Below, in pieces: positions 22,352 to 34,000 of a DNA stretch of 64,000 bases. Numbering within the stretch: position 1 is the first letter of the stretch; each line of letters opens with the position of its first letter. Source of the DNA: Rugalucina vietnamica (Eukaryota; Mollusca; Bivalvia; Lucinida; Lucinidae); assembly GCA_964017185.1 (NCBI GenBank), contig OZ024879.1, positions 47,411,383 through 47,475,382 on the forward strand, written 5' to 3'. Below the pieces are notes generated by a model. The model made no database searches. It had not been told where the DNA came from and worked only from the letters and a program-made list of their open reading frames with translations. A program made the position numbers and the translations under genes.

Positions 22352-22713
22352 GGAAATTAAGTACAACTGTTCCTTGTTAAACTCTGTGTCTGACACAAAA
22401 AATGGAAATTAAGTACAACTGTTCCTTGTTAAACTCTGTGTCTGACACAAAAAATGGAAATTAAGTACAACTGTTCCTTGTTAAACTCTGTGTCTGACAC
22501 AAAAAATGGAAATTAAGTACAACTGTTCCTTGTTAAACTCTGTGTCTGACACAAAAAATGGAAATTAAGTACAACTGTTCCTTGTTAAACTCTGTGTCTG
22601 ACACAAAAAATGGAAATTAAGTACAACTGTTCCTTGTTAAACTCTGTGTCTGACACAAAAAATGGAAATTAAGTACAACTGTTCCTTGTTAAACTCTGTG
22701 TCTGACACAAAAA
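22352..22713 (+). repeat. 52-bp tandem repeat, seven copies
   Basis: Unit starts GGAAATTAAGTACAACTGTT and ends TGACACAAAAAAT. Starts at 22352 and every 52 bp to 22664. Units are identical by eye. Confidence 0.96.
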
Positions 22714-22814
22714 AAAAGAAAGTTAAAAAATTGATCAGTTGAGAGTTGATGTCTATTTGAAGCATTGACATACTTCTTCTGATCCTACACACCAAAAACA
22801 GCCTTATAATAATC

Positions 22815-23049
22815 GAGCCGCATCGTGAGAAAAACGGATTTTTGCCTATGCGAAAACAAAGGCGCAGATCAGCTTCGCGGTAACCGCGAAGCTGATCAGC
22901 GCCTTTGTTTTCGCCACTCGGATAGTACAATTCCTCTTCTTCTTAAATCCAAAATCTCAAGCTTCTAGCCATCTTCTTTAACTGTACAGACCGGTTTGTG
23001 TAGGACCTGGTCGAAAACCCCGAAGACCGGTTTTCTCGCGTTGCGGCTC
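22815..23049 (+). mobile_element. PAL1 copy, CCGG-arm subtype
   Basis: AATC duplication. Terminal arms AACGGATTTTTGCC and CCCGAAGACCGGTTTTC. Perfect hairpin tip CTTCGCGGTAACCGCGAAG. Confidence 0.9.
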
Positions 23050-23059
23050 AATCATTTAA

Positions 23060-23288
23060 GCTGCTTCATGAGAAAACCTGCTTTCGAGGTTTCTTACCAG
23101 GTATGACGCAAACCAGGGTGAACAGCCTCAGAAGATTGTTAGGCTCTTGAAAATATGAAAGTAAATGTAGAAAATAGATGGTCTGTACTCTCTCTGAGTG
23201 AAAATAAAAATGCTGATCAGCTGCTCAAAAAGCTGATTAGTGTCTTTGTTATGCTTATGCAAAAGCTGTTTTTCTCATGATGTAGCTC
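23060..23288 (-). mobile_element. PAL1 decayed copy
   Basis: Begins 11 bp after the previous copy. CTGCTTTCGAGGTTTC, AATGCTGATCAGCTGCTC and GTTTTTCTCATGATGTAGCTC. Confidence 0.7.
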
Positions 23289-23451
23289 ATACGTTCCAAC
23301 ACTTTTAAATGGAAGTACATGTAGTTGCCTTTTTACACAATTTATGCATTTGCTTGATACGATTTGCTGTGATTAATTTTCTGTTACGTTTTTGTTTCAC
23401 AGAAGCTTTCAGAAGGTCGGTATTTTGTGAAAATTGTCATTTCTCAGGAAG

Positions 23452-23526
23452 CAGTGGCTCCATCCTGACATCCTGAAAAATTAATGAATGGGATGTAAAA
23501 TGTCAAAACAACAAACAAAACAAGTT
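23452..23526 (+). mobile_element. SINE tail fragment
   Basis: GGCTCCATCCTGACATCC, AAAAATTAATGAATGGGATG and an A/CAAA-rich end. Degraded SINE-1 tail. Confidence 0.5.
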
Positions 23527-23670
23527 TTTATATGGAAATAAGTGTTATAAATCACAAAATACCTGCCTTCCTTCAGCTTCTGAAAATATGTTAATTATGC
23601 TCAATAAGTGTTTATGAGTGGCATCATGATAGAAATTGCCTTTTGTGGTTTCGTACCAAATCTGACAAAT

Positions 23671-23928
23671 GAGCCGCTGCATGAGAAGACCAACAATTTG
23701 GGGTTCCGACCTAGTCTGACATTAATCAGCCTGTACTGTCACAGAAACAGGCTATGTACTGTCACAGAAACAGGCTAGATGCTTGAAATTTCAGATTTAA
23801 ATAGAAGAGGAAATGTACTATCCCAGTAGCGAAAACAAAGGCGCTGATCAGCCGTGCAGTTACTGCACGGCTGATCTGCGTCTTTGGTTTCGCATATGCA
23901 GATTGTTGGTTTTCTGGTGCGGCTGCTC
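23671..23928 (-). mobile_element. PAL1 copy with internal duplication
   Basis: AAAT duplication. The segment TACTGTCACAGAAACAGGCT occurs twice (23735, 23759). Hairpin tip GCCGTGCAGTTACTGCACGG. Confidence 0.87.
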
Positions 23929-23941
23929 AAATTGGGATAGG

Positions 23942-24385
23942 GGGGGCATTGTGGCTGGGTGGTAGAGTATGGGTCTCCAGACCGAGAGGCACTGTGTTCG
24001 ATCCCCACCCAGGGTGCCATGTTGTGTCCTTGAGTAAGATTCAGACCTCCCCAGAGTACTAATTGAGCCGCGACGCAAGAAAACCGGTCTTCGGGGTTTC
24101 CGACCAGGTCCGACACAAACCGGGCTGTACAAGCTCAGAAGCAGGCTAGAAGCTTGAAATTCCGGATTTAAGAAGAAGAGAAATTGTACTATCCGTGTAG
24201 CGAAAACAAAGGCGCTGATCAGCTTCGCGGTTACCGCGAAGCTGATCTGCGCCTTTGTTTTCGCCTAGGCAAAAATCCGGTTTTCTCACGATGCGGCTCA
24301 ATTAATACCCAGTAAGGGCAGGCTCCATCCCGACATGACTGAAAAATTGCTTTATGGGCCATTGAGCCTCAATACTAACAAATTA
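23942..24385 (+). mobile_element. SINE-1 copy split by a PAL1 element
   Basis: Head and body at 23942-24064 (GGTGGTAGAGTATGGG, B box TGTTCGATCCC, TTGTGTCCTTGAGTAAGA). The tail at 24304-24385 resumes with CCCGACATGACTGAAAAATT. The PAL1 copy between them has a 4-bp AATT target duplication, so it landed after the SINE. Confidence 0.85.
24065..24299 (-). mobile_element. PAL1 copy inserted in SINE-1
   Basis: AATT duplication. CCGG-arm subtype with ends GCGACGCAAGAAAACC. Perfect hairpin. Confidence 0.92.
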
Positions 24386-24948
24386 AGTCATGAAAATCAT
24401 GAACTGATTTCTGCCCATTTTTTGGAGGAAAATTCAAAAAGACATCTTTTTCTCATGTTGCAGCTCATATATTTGTTTGTACATATAGTTGTCTGTGTTA
24501 TAATTTATATATGCTGTAAAATTATGAAAGAAAATAATCACAAATGTTTCTTCAGACATTTGTAATTTTTCAGTTCAGCAATACTATGCACATTGCTTTT
24601 CTAGGTTTTTCATCTGTGTTTCCAGGATTAATTTGGCCAACTGAAAATCACTGCACATGCAAATAAATAGACCTTAAATAGAGACAAAAAATGTCTTTTA
24701 ATTAGGTTTTAATTCATGTTGTTTATAAGTCAAATCATGAACCTTAGATTATTTGACAAGCAATTTACTTCGACCATAATTCAAAAAGTTGTGGCTACAC
24801 ATACAATATTATGAATTCGCTCAACCTAGCTTATGCACTGTTATCCCTCGCACAATTCTTGCACTGTAACATGTTTTGCTGAACTTAGTACATGTATAGC
24901 GGAAATACTTTGACCGTGTCGGTTTACCTCTGACCTAGATATGCATTT
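24386..24948. other. No gene seen
   Basis: AT-rich spacer between SINE-1 and PAL1. No exon-like block or repeat recognised. Confidence 0.6.
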
Positions 24949-25182
24949 TAGCCGCCCCATGGGAAAACCAACAATCTGCATTGGCTAAAACAAAGGCACA
25001 GATCAGCTTCGCGGTAACCGCGAAGCTGATCAGCGCCTTTGTTTTCGCTACTCGGAAAGTACAATTCCTCTTCTACTAACATCCAAAGTTTTAAGCTTCT
25101 AGCTTTATTCTGTGACTGTTCAGCCTGGTTTGTATTGGACCTGTTCCGAAACCACAGTGTTGATTTTCCCAAGAGGCGGCTC
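24949..25182 (+). mobile_element. PAL1 copy
   Basis: ATTT duplication. First base of the GAGCC end mutated. Full hairpin GCACAGATCAGCTTCGCGG. Confidence 0.87.
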
Positions 25183-25465
25183 ATTTGTTGATGGGACTGC
25201 TTAAATAAGTATGTTTTCAAGGAAAACAACTCTTATGACGGTAAAAGATATGTGATCATGTGCTTCACATGGCACTGGAAAATTGTGTAAAACAAATAGG
25301 TGCCCTTTTTTAAGGGCTTTCAAAACTCTATCATGTGAGGTCAGCCAGCATGGTCAAAGTATTTACACTATATATGCTAGATAGAATGTGAGCCTGGTCA
25401 TGATAAAACCTTAAACATAATGTGTCTTAAATGAAATCTGTTGACCACCTTAGCAATAATAATAT

Positions 25466-25699
25466 GAGCCGCCTCGTGGGAAAACAAACAATGTGGTTTC
25501 CGACCAAGTCCGACACAAATCGGACTGCACAGTAATAGAAGACAGCTAGAAGCATGAAATTTCGTATTTAGGAAGTAGAGGGGTTGTACTATCTGTGTAA
25601 CGAAAACAAAGGAGCTGATCAGCTTTGCGGTTACCGCGAAGCTGATCTGCGCCTTTGTTTTCGCATATGCAAATTGTTGGTTTTCCCATGAGGCGGCTC
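25466..25699 (-). mobile_element. PAL1 copy
   Basis: ATAT duplication. GCCTCGTGGG/CATGAGGC ends. Confidence 0.9.
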
Positions 25700-26059
25700 A
25701 TATATTGTCAAATGGCAACTACTGAATGTTTTAAATGTGTTGTAATAGTGTTTTATCTAAGACCTGTTGTTTGATATATGCAGAAATAAGGTTTTCTCAT
25801 GGTGTGGCTTATAAATAAATTACCATGTGCAATTAGCCTTAAGATAATGAATAAAACTCAGAAATGCATTTTAGAAATTTGTGTTTTTATTTTTGTGCCA
25901 GCAGCTTGAAATTAGACTTTGGATGCTCTAAATAATTAGCGGAGGAAGACCAAAGGAATTAGCTGAAGAAGACCAAACATAATAGAAATGCTTGATTGAT
26001 TATTAAACACTGATTAAATGAATTCATACCTCAGAATGGTGTAAATTGGAGATTTCTGC

Positions 26060-26437
26060 AAGGGCCTATATTTCATGATAATGTTCATGACCTATATTCC
26101 ATGATAATGCCCATGGCCTACATGTATATTCCATGATCATGACTATGCTGAATATTTCACGATAATGTCCATGAGCTATATTTCCTTATACTGCCCATGT
26201 CCTATATTTCAAGATAATGTCTATGACCTTTTGTGACCATTATTGCATGATCATGTCCATGACCTATATTCCATGATCATGCCCATGACCTATATTCCAT
26301 GATAATGCCTACGAACTATATTCCATGGTCATGTCTATTACATATTCCATGATCTTGTCTATGACCTACATTCTATGTCTATGACCTATATTCCATAAGC
26401 ATGCCTATGACCTTTATTCCAAGATCATGCATATTAT
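26060..26437 (+). repeat. 26-bp satellite, block 1
   Basis: Degenerate tandem copies of CATGACCTATATTCCATGAT + CATGCC (26-bp period). Interrupted at its right edge by HINE-C. Confidence 0.92.
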
Positions 26438-26439
26438 TA

Positions 26440-28107
26440 GCTCACCTGAGCCGAAGGCTCATAGGTGAGCTTATAGTATACCCATGCTCCGGCGTCCGTC
26501 CGTCGTCCGTCCGTCCGGCGTCCACAATTTCAAAGATCTTCTTCTCTGAAACCGCTGGGCCGATTGTTCTCATATTACACATACACCATCTACAGGTAGG
26601 GGGAAATAATAATTGTGTTTTTTGTTTTGATCGGATAAGGACTCTGGTTGCTATGGCGACTTATGCTTCCCATAGACTTATAATGGAAAAAAGTGAAAAT
26701 TGCCAGTTTTTGCTGTCTTGTTGGAGATATTTGAATTTTGTTTATGCAGAAATGTTAATTGAGTAGTCCTTTACGTTTCATGTGACTTTTGTCCTAATCC
26801 TTCATTTTGATTGGTTGCAGGGGCCCCATATAGGGCAAAATTTCGAAAAACATTCAAAAATCTTCTTCTCAGAAACTGTCAAGGGGATGAAGTCTATACT
26901 TTGTATACATGTTCCTGACAGTGACCTCTACATAATTTGTGTTTTTTATTCCAGGCGGATAAGAATTCTGGTTGCTATGGCAACTTAAAGTTTCCATAGA
27001 CTTATAATGGGAAAAGTGGAAATCGGCTATTTTTCCGCTAAAATTGCAGAGATTTGAATTTTGTTTTTGCAGAAATGTTTATTGAGTAGTGTTTGAATCT
27101 TGCGAGTTTTGTCCTAATCCTTTATTTTGATTGGTTGCTGGGGCCCCATAAAGGGCGAAATTTTGAAAAAAACATTCAAAAATCTTCTCCTCAAAAACTG
27201 TCAAGTGGATGAACCCTGTACTTTGTATACATGTTCCTGACAGTAGCCTCTACATAATTTGTGTTTTTTATTCCAGTCGGATAAGAACTCTGGTTGCTAT
27301 GGTAACTTTAAGTTTCCATAGACTTATAATGGGAAAAGTGGAAATTAGCTATTTTTTGAAAACTATTGCAGCCTGAGATCTGAAAAGTGGTAGATGCAAA
27401 CAACTAATGGATTAGATGAAGGTATATGATTAATTTAGGTCAAGGTCATCTCTTGACCTTGGCCGGTCTGTCGTCCATACACACTTTTCAAAGATTTTTT
27501 TCTCTGAAACCACTTGGCCAATCAAAGCCAAATTTTATATGAAGCATCTATAGGAAGTGGGAACTAATGTGTATATAAATAATCCAGGTCACATGACCAA
27601 GATGGCTGCCATGCCCATATATGGTAAAAACCCTTAAAATATCTTCTTCTCCAGAACCGGTGAACCGATTTCAACGAAACTTTGCATGAAGTATGGGTGA
27701 CTCAAGTACTACAATGTGTGTATATAAAACATGACCCTGTGGTGACCTTGACCTATTTTATGGCAAGGTCAACATAGTCAACATAGGTCGTCAATGCATT
27801 TGAATGGGGAAAACTTTTAAAATGAAGTGAAAGTCTTGCAAGAAATGGGCAGTAGGACTGAAATTTAATGATTCTGAAAAAAAAAAATGGACCCCAGGGG
27901 CTCATCTGCTTTTAAAATGTTATTTGAAGGGGAAAATCAGCAGGAAATTGGCAAATGGACAAAATATTGATTATTCTGAAAAAAGAAAATGGCCCAAGGG
28001 CTTCATCTGCCCCTGCACTGGGGTTAAATACCATAATATTCAAATATGTTTATTGGTATATGAAGCAGATCTCAGGTGAGCGTTTACAGGACTATTGGTC
28101 CTCTGGT
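26440..28107 (+). mobile_element. Helentron-like element HINE-C
   Basis: 11-bp subterminal inverted repeats GCTCACCTGAG (26440) and CTCAGGTGAGC (28071). A 5' hairpin (CACCTGAGCCGAAGGCTC) is followed by a CGTCCGTCCGTC run and a core of about 320-bp units (AAAATCTTCTTCTC, CATAGACTTATAATGG). The 3' stem GGAC/GTCC is followed by CTGGT, a CTRRT end. Inserted into the 26-bp satellite. Confidence 0.82.
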
Positions 28108-29845
28108 CATATATTTCATGATCATGTCCATGACCATTATTTTATTATAGTGCACATGTCCTATATTTCATGATAATATCCATGATAATGCCCATGACAT
28201 GTATTCCATGATAATGCTCATGACCTATATTCTTTGTTAATGCCCATGACCTACATTCCATGAATGTGACCCTTATTGCATGATCACGCCCATGATGTAT
28301 ATTTCATGGTAATGCTTATGACATATACTCCATGATAATGCAATGCCCATGACCTATATTCCATGATAATGTCTATGACATATTCCATGATCATGCTCAT
28401 GACCTATATTCCATGATAATGTCTATTACATATTCCATGATCATGCCCATGACTTATATTCCATGATAATGTCTAATGACTTGTATTCCATGGTCATGTC
28501 TATGACATTCCATGATCATGTCTATGCCCTACATTTCATGGTCATGTCTATGACCTATATTCAATAATCATGCCTATGACATATATTCCATGATCATGAT
28601 GTTGTATATTTCATGATAATGTCCATGACCAATATTTCATTATAATGCCCATGCATATCATGATAAGGCCCATGACCTATATTCCATGATAATGCCCATT
28701 TCATATATTCCTTGATAATGCACTTGATTTATATTCCCATGACCTGTATTCCATGATCATGTCCATGAGCTATATTCCATTATCATGTCTATAACCTACA
28801 TTCCATGGTCATGTCTATGACCTATATTCCATAATCATGCATAAGACCTATATTCCATAATCATGTATGTCGTATATTTCATGATAATGTCCATGGCCAA
28901 TATTTCATGATAATACTCATGACCTAGATTCCATATTAATGCCCATGACCTATACTCCATGATAATGCACATGACCTATATTCCCTGATAATGCCCATGA
29001 CCTATATTCCATGATCATGCCAATGACCTATATTCCATGGTTATGTCCATGAGCTATATTCCATGATCATGCCCATGACCTATATTTCATGGTCATATCT
29101 ATGAGCTATATTCCATGGTCATGTTTATGACATATATTCCATGGTCATGTCTGTGACCTATATTCCATGATAATGCCTATGAACTATATGACATGATCAT
29201 GTCTATGACCTATATTCCATGCTCATGTCCATGACATTCTCCATGATCATGCCCATGACCTATATTCCATGATCATGCCCATTACCTATATTCAAAGATC
29301 ATATCTATGACCTATATTCCATGATCATGCAAATGACCTATATTCCATGATCATGCTTATGACCTATATTCCATGATCATGCAAATGACCTATATTCCAT
29401 GATAATGCCTATGAACAATATGGCACGGTCATGTCTATGACCTATATTCCATGCTCATGTCCATGACATTCTCCATGATCATGCCCATGACCTATATTCC
29501 ATGATCATGCCCATGATTTATATTCAAAGATCATATCTATGACCTATATTCCATTGCCATGTTGATGACCTATATTCCATGGTCATACATTTGACCTATA
29601 TTCCATGATCATGTCTATGACCCATATTCCATGGTCATGTCTGACCTATATTACATGATCACGCCTATAACCTACATTCCATGGTCATGTCTATGATTTA
29701 TATTCCATGGTTATGTATTTCATTGTTATCTCTATGACCTATATTCACTTGATGTGTATATGACATATTCCTACCTATATATCACGGTTGTGTATATGAC
29801 TATATTCCTTGATCATGCCTATGACCTATATTCCATGATCATGTA
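28108..29845 (+). repeat. 26-bp satellite, block 2
   Basis: Same 26-bp unit, about 65 degenerate copies. The period was measured at 29254 to 29280. CATGATCATG inside the unit is a 10-bp palindrome. Interrupted by SINE-3 at 29846. Confidence 0.92.
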
Positions 29846-30183
29846 TCGAAGCGAGGTAGCCGAGTGGTTAGCGCACTGGCTTCTTGTGCTAGAGGTCCCG
29901 GGTTCGATCCCCGCTGGCGGCGAGGAAAATTTGTTGGTCCGAACTTGCTTCCCTTCGTGTCATTTGCAGGAATGACATGATAAAGTGCGCCGTCCTTCGG
30001 ATCGGGAGTTTAACTGGAGGCCCCCTGTGCAGGGACAGTCATCCCCTGTGCAGGTTAAAGATCCCTCCACAGGTTCTATCCTCATGCATGTAGGCTCATC
30101 CTGCAAACACACTGGAGTGTACAATGTACACCTCCCAAGAATAATCAGAAATTGATTGATGGGAGTAACAAGAAAACAATCAA
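29846..30183 (+). mobile_element. SINE-3 (tRNA-derived)
   Basis: A tRNA-like head has the A box TAGCCGAGTGGTTAGCGC and B box GGGTTCGATCC. The body has GCGCCGTCCTTCGGAT and CCCCTGTGCAGG, a central domain shared by many mollusc SINEs, and the end is AATTGATTG...AACAATCAAT. Sits inside the satellite. Confidence 0.8.
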
Positions 30184-30722
30184 TATGACCTATATTCCAT
30201 GTTCATGCCTATGACCTATATTCCATGATAATGCCTATGACATATATTCTATGATCATGCCTTTGACCTATACTCTGACCTATATTCCATGGTCATGTCT
30301 ATGACCTATATTCCATGATCATGCCTTTGACCTATATTTCATGGTTGTTTCTATGACCTATATGCCATGGTCATGTCTATGACCTATATTCTTTGATCAT
30401 GCCTTTGACTTATATTCCATAGTCATGTCTATGACCTATATTCTATGGTCATGCCTATGACCTATATTCTATGGTCATGTCTATGACCTTTATTCCATGA
30501 TCATGCCTTTGACCTATTTTCCATGGTCGTGTATATTACCTATATTCCATGGTCATGTCTATGACTTATATTCTATGGTTGTGTCAATGACATATATTCA
30601 TTGGTCATGTCTATGACCTTTATTCTATTATCATGCCTTTGACCTATATTCTATGGTCGTATATATGACCTATATTCCATGATCATGCTCTTGACCCATA
30701 TTCCATGATAACGCCAGTTACC
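30184..30722 (+). repeat. 26-bp satellite, block 3
   Basis: Continuation of the 26-bp unit up to about 185 bp before the C1GALT1 start codon. Confidence 0.9.
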
Positions 30723-30907
30723 TTAATGCTTTGCGAATCCTTATACATACCGAAGAGAAACCAACGCATTAAAAACTGGTATTATTTCGTCATACTTGAT
30801 TCACTGTTGAGCTGGAAACCAATACATCAACAACACAACACCTGCCGCGGGCTGTGTGATAATTAGCCGATGAAAACATGACTAAATTTCTTTGTTTATA
30901 ATGCAGT
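30723..30907 (+). promoter_or_regulatory. C1GALT1: C1GALT1 5' flank
   Basis: 185 bp between the satellite and the start codon, free of recognised repeats. It must hold the 5' UTR or proximal promoter unless a non-coding first exon lies elsewhere. Confidence 0.4.
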
Positions 30908-31022
30908 ATGCGTCGAAGAGAAGTGACTTTAAAAAGGTGTCTGTTTGTTGGAATAATTAGCCTGATCTTAGTATGGACGGTTGTGTCATATGTGCCACAT
31001 ATTTCCTTATTGCACAACCCAC
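30908..31022 (+). CDS. C1GALT1: C1GALT1 exon 1 (signal anchor)
   Basis: Starts at ATG 30908 and encodes a basic N-terminus and a hydrophobic stretch CLFVGIISLILVWTVVSYV. Donor GTAAGT, end phase 1. No homology-based support is possible for this variable region. The type II topology and phase match support it. Confidence 0.8.
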
Positions 31023-34000
31023 GTAAGTAACTTCCTTTTTTGTGTGGGTTGTTTCTTTATGAAATAAATTCATCTTCTATAAAATATGTGGTTAACATGC
31101 GGATCTAGCTTAAGATGTAAGCTAAACACCTGATTGCGACTGCAGTCATCACTTGAAGGCAAATCCAGCTCATTTCCGCAGTCTGGTCAACGCATGAGTT
31201 GTTTGATTTGGGCCTACAGGTGTGTTAACTTGAATGCGTAGCCGCCTGATCATCCCTAATTTTCTGGCGTTGTGTCTTATTTATAGATTCAGCATCTTTT
31301 GTCAAATTGAGCCGCGTCGCGAGAAAACCCGGTTTTTGCCTAGGCGAAAACAAAGGCGCAGATCAGCTTCGCAATAACTGCGAAGCTGATCAGCGCCTTT
31401 GTTTTCGCTGCACGGATAGTACAAGTCCTCCTCTACTTATACCCAAAATTTCAAGCTTCTAGCCTGCTTCTGTGACTGTACAGGTTGGTTTGTGTCAAAC
31501 CTGGTCGGAAATCCCGAAGACCGGTTTTCTCCCGTCTCGGCTGAATGGATCGTGATTATGCATAGACACCTTTAACCCATATTTGACGAATGGATTCTCC
31601 CATCATTATGATTTGGGAGAGTCCACCTTCATTTTTAGGGGCCGCAGGTGTGAGTTTTAAAATTTTATTCCATTTTTCGATGAAATTCCTGTGAGCACAC
31701 AGAATAGCCCCAGATGGGACGCCGCAGCTGTTTGCCTATGTCCCACAAAAGGGATGCCGGGCTTAAATGAGTTAATGACATTGATTTCATATGACAGCAC
31801 AGACAATGCGACATAGTCTAATGCGAGCCAAGAAACAGCAATACAGTCGCGAAAATTAGACAAGGTTTATTTCCAGTCGGCATAAGCTAGCCTCGAGCAG
31901 ATACGCCACCGAAATATCCAAAATTGTCACGGAAACCTCAATGTTTGAGCCATAAAATCATGACCTGTAACATATCGGTTGTATGGCAAGGGTACCTCAG
32001 AGTCGTTCCTTTACTCAGTGACATATGAGCCGCATCATGAGGAAACCAGCAGTGTGTCCGACACAAACCAAGCTGTCAGGCTGGACAAGCAATTTTGGAT
32101 TAGAGGAATTGTATTATCCGTGTAGCGAAACCAAAGGCGTTGATCAGCTTCGAATTTACTGCGAAGCTGATCTGCGCCTTTGTTTTCGCATATATACAAA
32201 ATGTTGTTCTGTTCACAACAACTCTACTTATTTTTGTTTCTCCTTCGTATAGATACCCATCGAATGACGGGTGTTGCACGGTTCCTACAAGCTATGGAGA
32301 ACCTTAATTTTACTGAAGGTAAGTTCGTGTATTTTTTTTTCTCTTCCTTAAAGGCAGTGAAATGTCGTGCAGCCTGATTTTTAAGAACCACATTTTTATG
32401 CATAAGGTTTTTCTTCGGTATGTATTGCTCAGTTGTCGTACTCGGAAGAAATTTAATTATTATCATGATTATCGCACCTATGTTTTTGGAAATAATTTCT
32501 GGATCGGATGGCCATATTTGTCTCCGATGAGTACGTTTGATGATAAAAATGCAATCTTTTCGTCAGATGGATGTACTTGGCAATCCAGGTCTAATGCAAA
32601 TTATAATAACTGTTGTATGTGAGCATTTTTTAAAGTCATATATCGTTTCGAGAAGCAAGTATCATGTTTTATCTTTTTGCAGATTACTTAAACAGAACGG
32701 TGGCTGACAAATTAAAGCAGAAAGTTCGGATTCTGTGCCTGATCCTCACGATGGATTCGGACTTGGACTCCAAAGCCAAAACTGTGGAAGGAACATGGGC
32801 GAAACGGTGCAACAGCTATCACTTTGTCGCAAACACAAAACGAAATGGACCACATATTATACACAGTTCGGTGGAAGAAAAGCGCAACAATTTAATGCAG
32901 AAAGTCACAGATGCATTTAAACATATACATGAAAATTTAATGACTGAATTCGATTGGATATTTAAATGTGATGACGACACTTATGCGATTATAGAGAATA
33001 TGAGATTTTTGTTATCGCATTACAACAGCTCAAAACCTGGATATCTAGGTAATAATCTGGAAAACATGTTCATGAAATATATACCACATTACATCACATT
33101 TTATATGATAACATGGGGTGCATATGGGTATTTTTATCTTAATTTTGCTCCAACACACAGTGTTGGTACTCGTTATACGATAAAATGAAGGCAACGTCCC
33201 GAAATGATCTTTGCTGTTGAGTGGGACGTTAAACATCAATTCATACAAATTCAAAAATGTTCAAATGAAAATTTTGAAAAAAGTATATATTTTATGGGCC
33301 TGTTTTCGTAATGTTACGTAAGGCTACCACTTCAGAAAACCAACAATTTGCTTATGCGAAAACAAAGGCGCAGACCTGCTTCGCGGTAACCGCGAAGCTG
33401 ATCGTTACCGCGAAGCTGATCAGCGCCTTTGTTTTCGCTACACAGATAGTACAATCCCTCTTCTTCTTAAATCCAAGATCTCAAGCTTCTAGCCTGCTTC
33501 TGTGACTATACAGGCTGGTTTGTGTCGGACCTGGTCGGAACCCAAATTGTTGGTTTTCTCATAGGTTACCACTTCAACAGACACGTTCCTAACGGTTACA
33601 TGAGTGGAGGGGCGGGCTATGTACTCAGCAAATCTGCCTTCAAAATACTTGTGGAAGAAGGAATTAACAAAAATACTTGCAATTTTTCACCAACGAAAAT
33701 CGACCCTGAAGCCAGTGAGGATATAAATATAGGACACTGCCTCAACAAAACTGGTGTACCGGTGTTAAGTTCGTTAGATGTGTTCGGGAGGGAGACGTTT
33801 CACCCCTACCCCGTGCAGCAGTATTTGACTGGGAGTTTACCGGGATATTTGTACGAGTGGGCTATGACCAAACCCGAAACAGTGAGTCAAACTTTTCTGT
33901 TCAAATTGCCGCTATCGGTTCAGTATATGAAAGGCTTTGGTCTAAGATCCTGTACGCGAAGGATTATTTTCGACAATGCTTTCTGACAATACAACATCTT

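Noticed and set aside
22352-22713. CRISPR-like array
   Set aside because: Units are contiguous identical tandem repeats without spacers, in a eukaryotic genome.
26434-26988. Open frames in the HINE-C core
   Set aside because: They follow the tandem repeat of a non-coding element.
29848-29920. Possible tRNA gene (good A and B boxes, anticodon stem CTGGC/GCTAG)
   Set aside because: The acceptor stem does not pair and a typical mollusc SINE body follows; it is the head of SINE-3.
33049-33188. Read-through of C1GALT1 exon 3
   Set aside because: Leaves the family sequence right at the GTAATA donor; the next exon restores it.
33882-33986. Read-through of C1GALT1 exon 4 to a stop at 33986
   Set aside because: A good GTGAGT donor is present and the conserved GPMCCS end is encoded by the exon at 34748.
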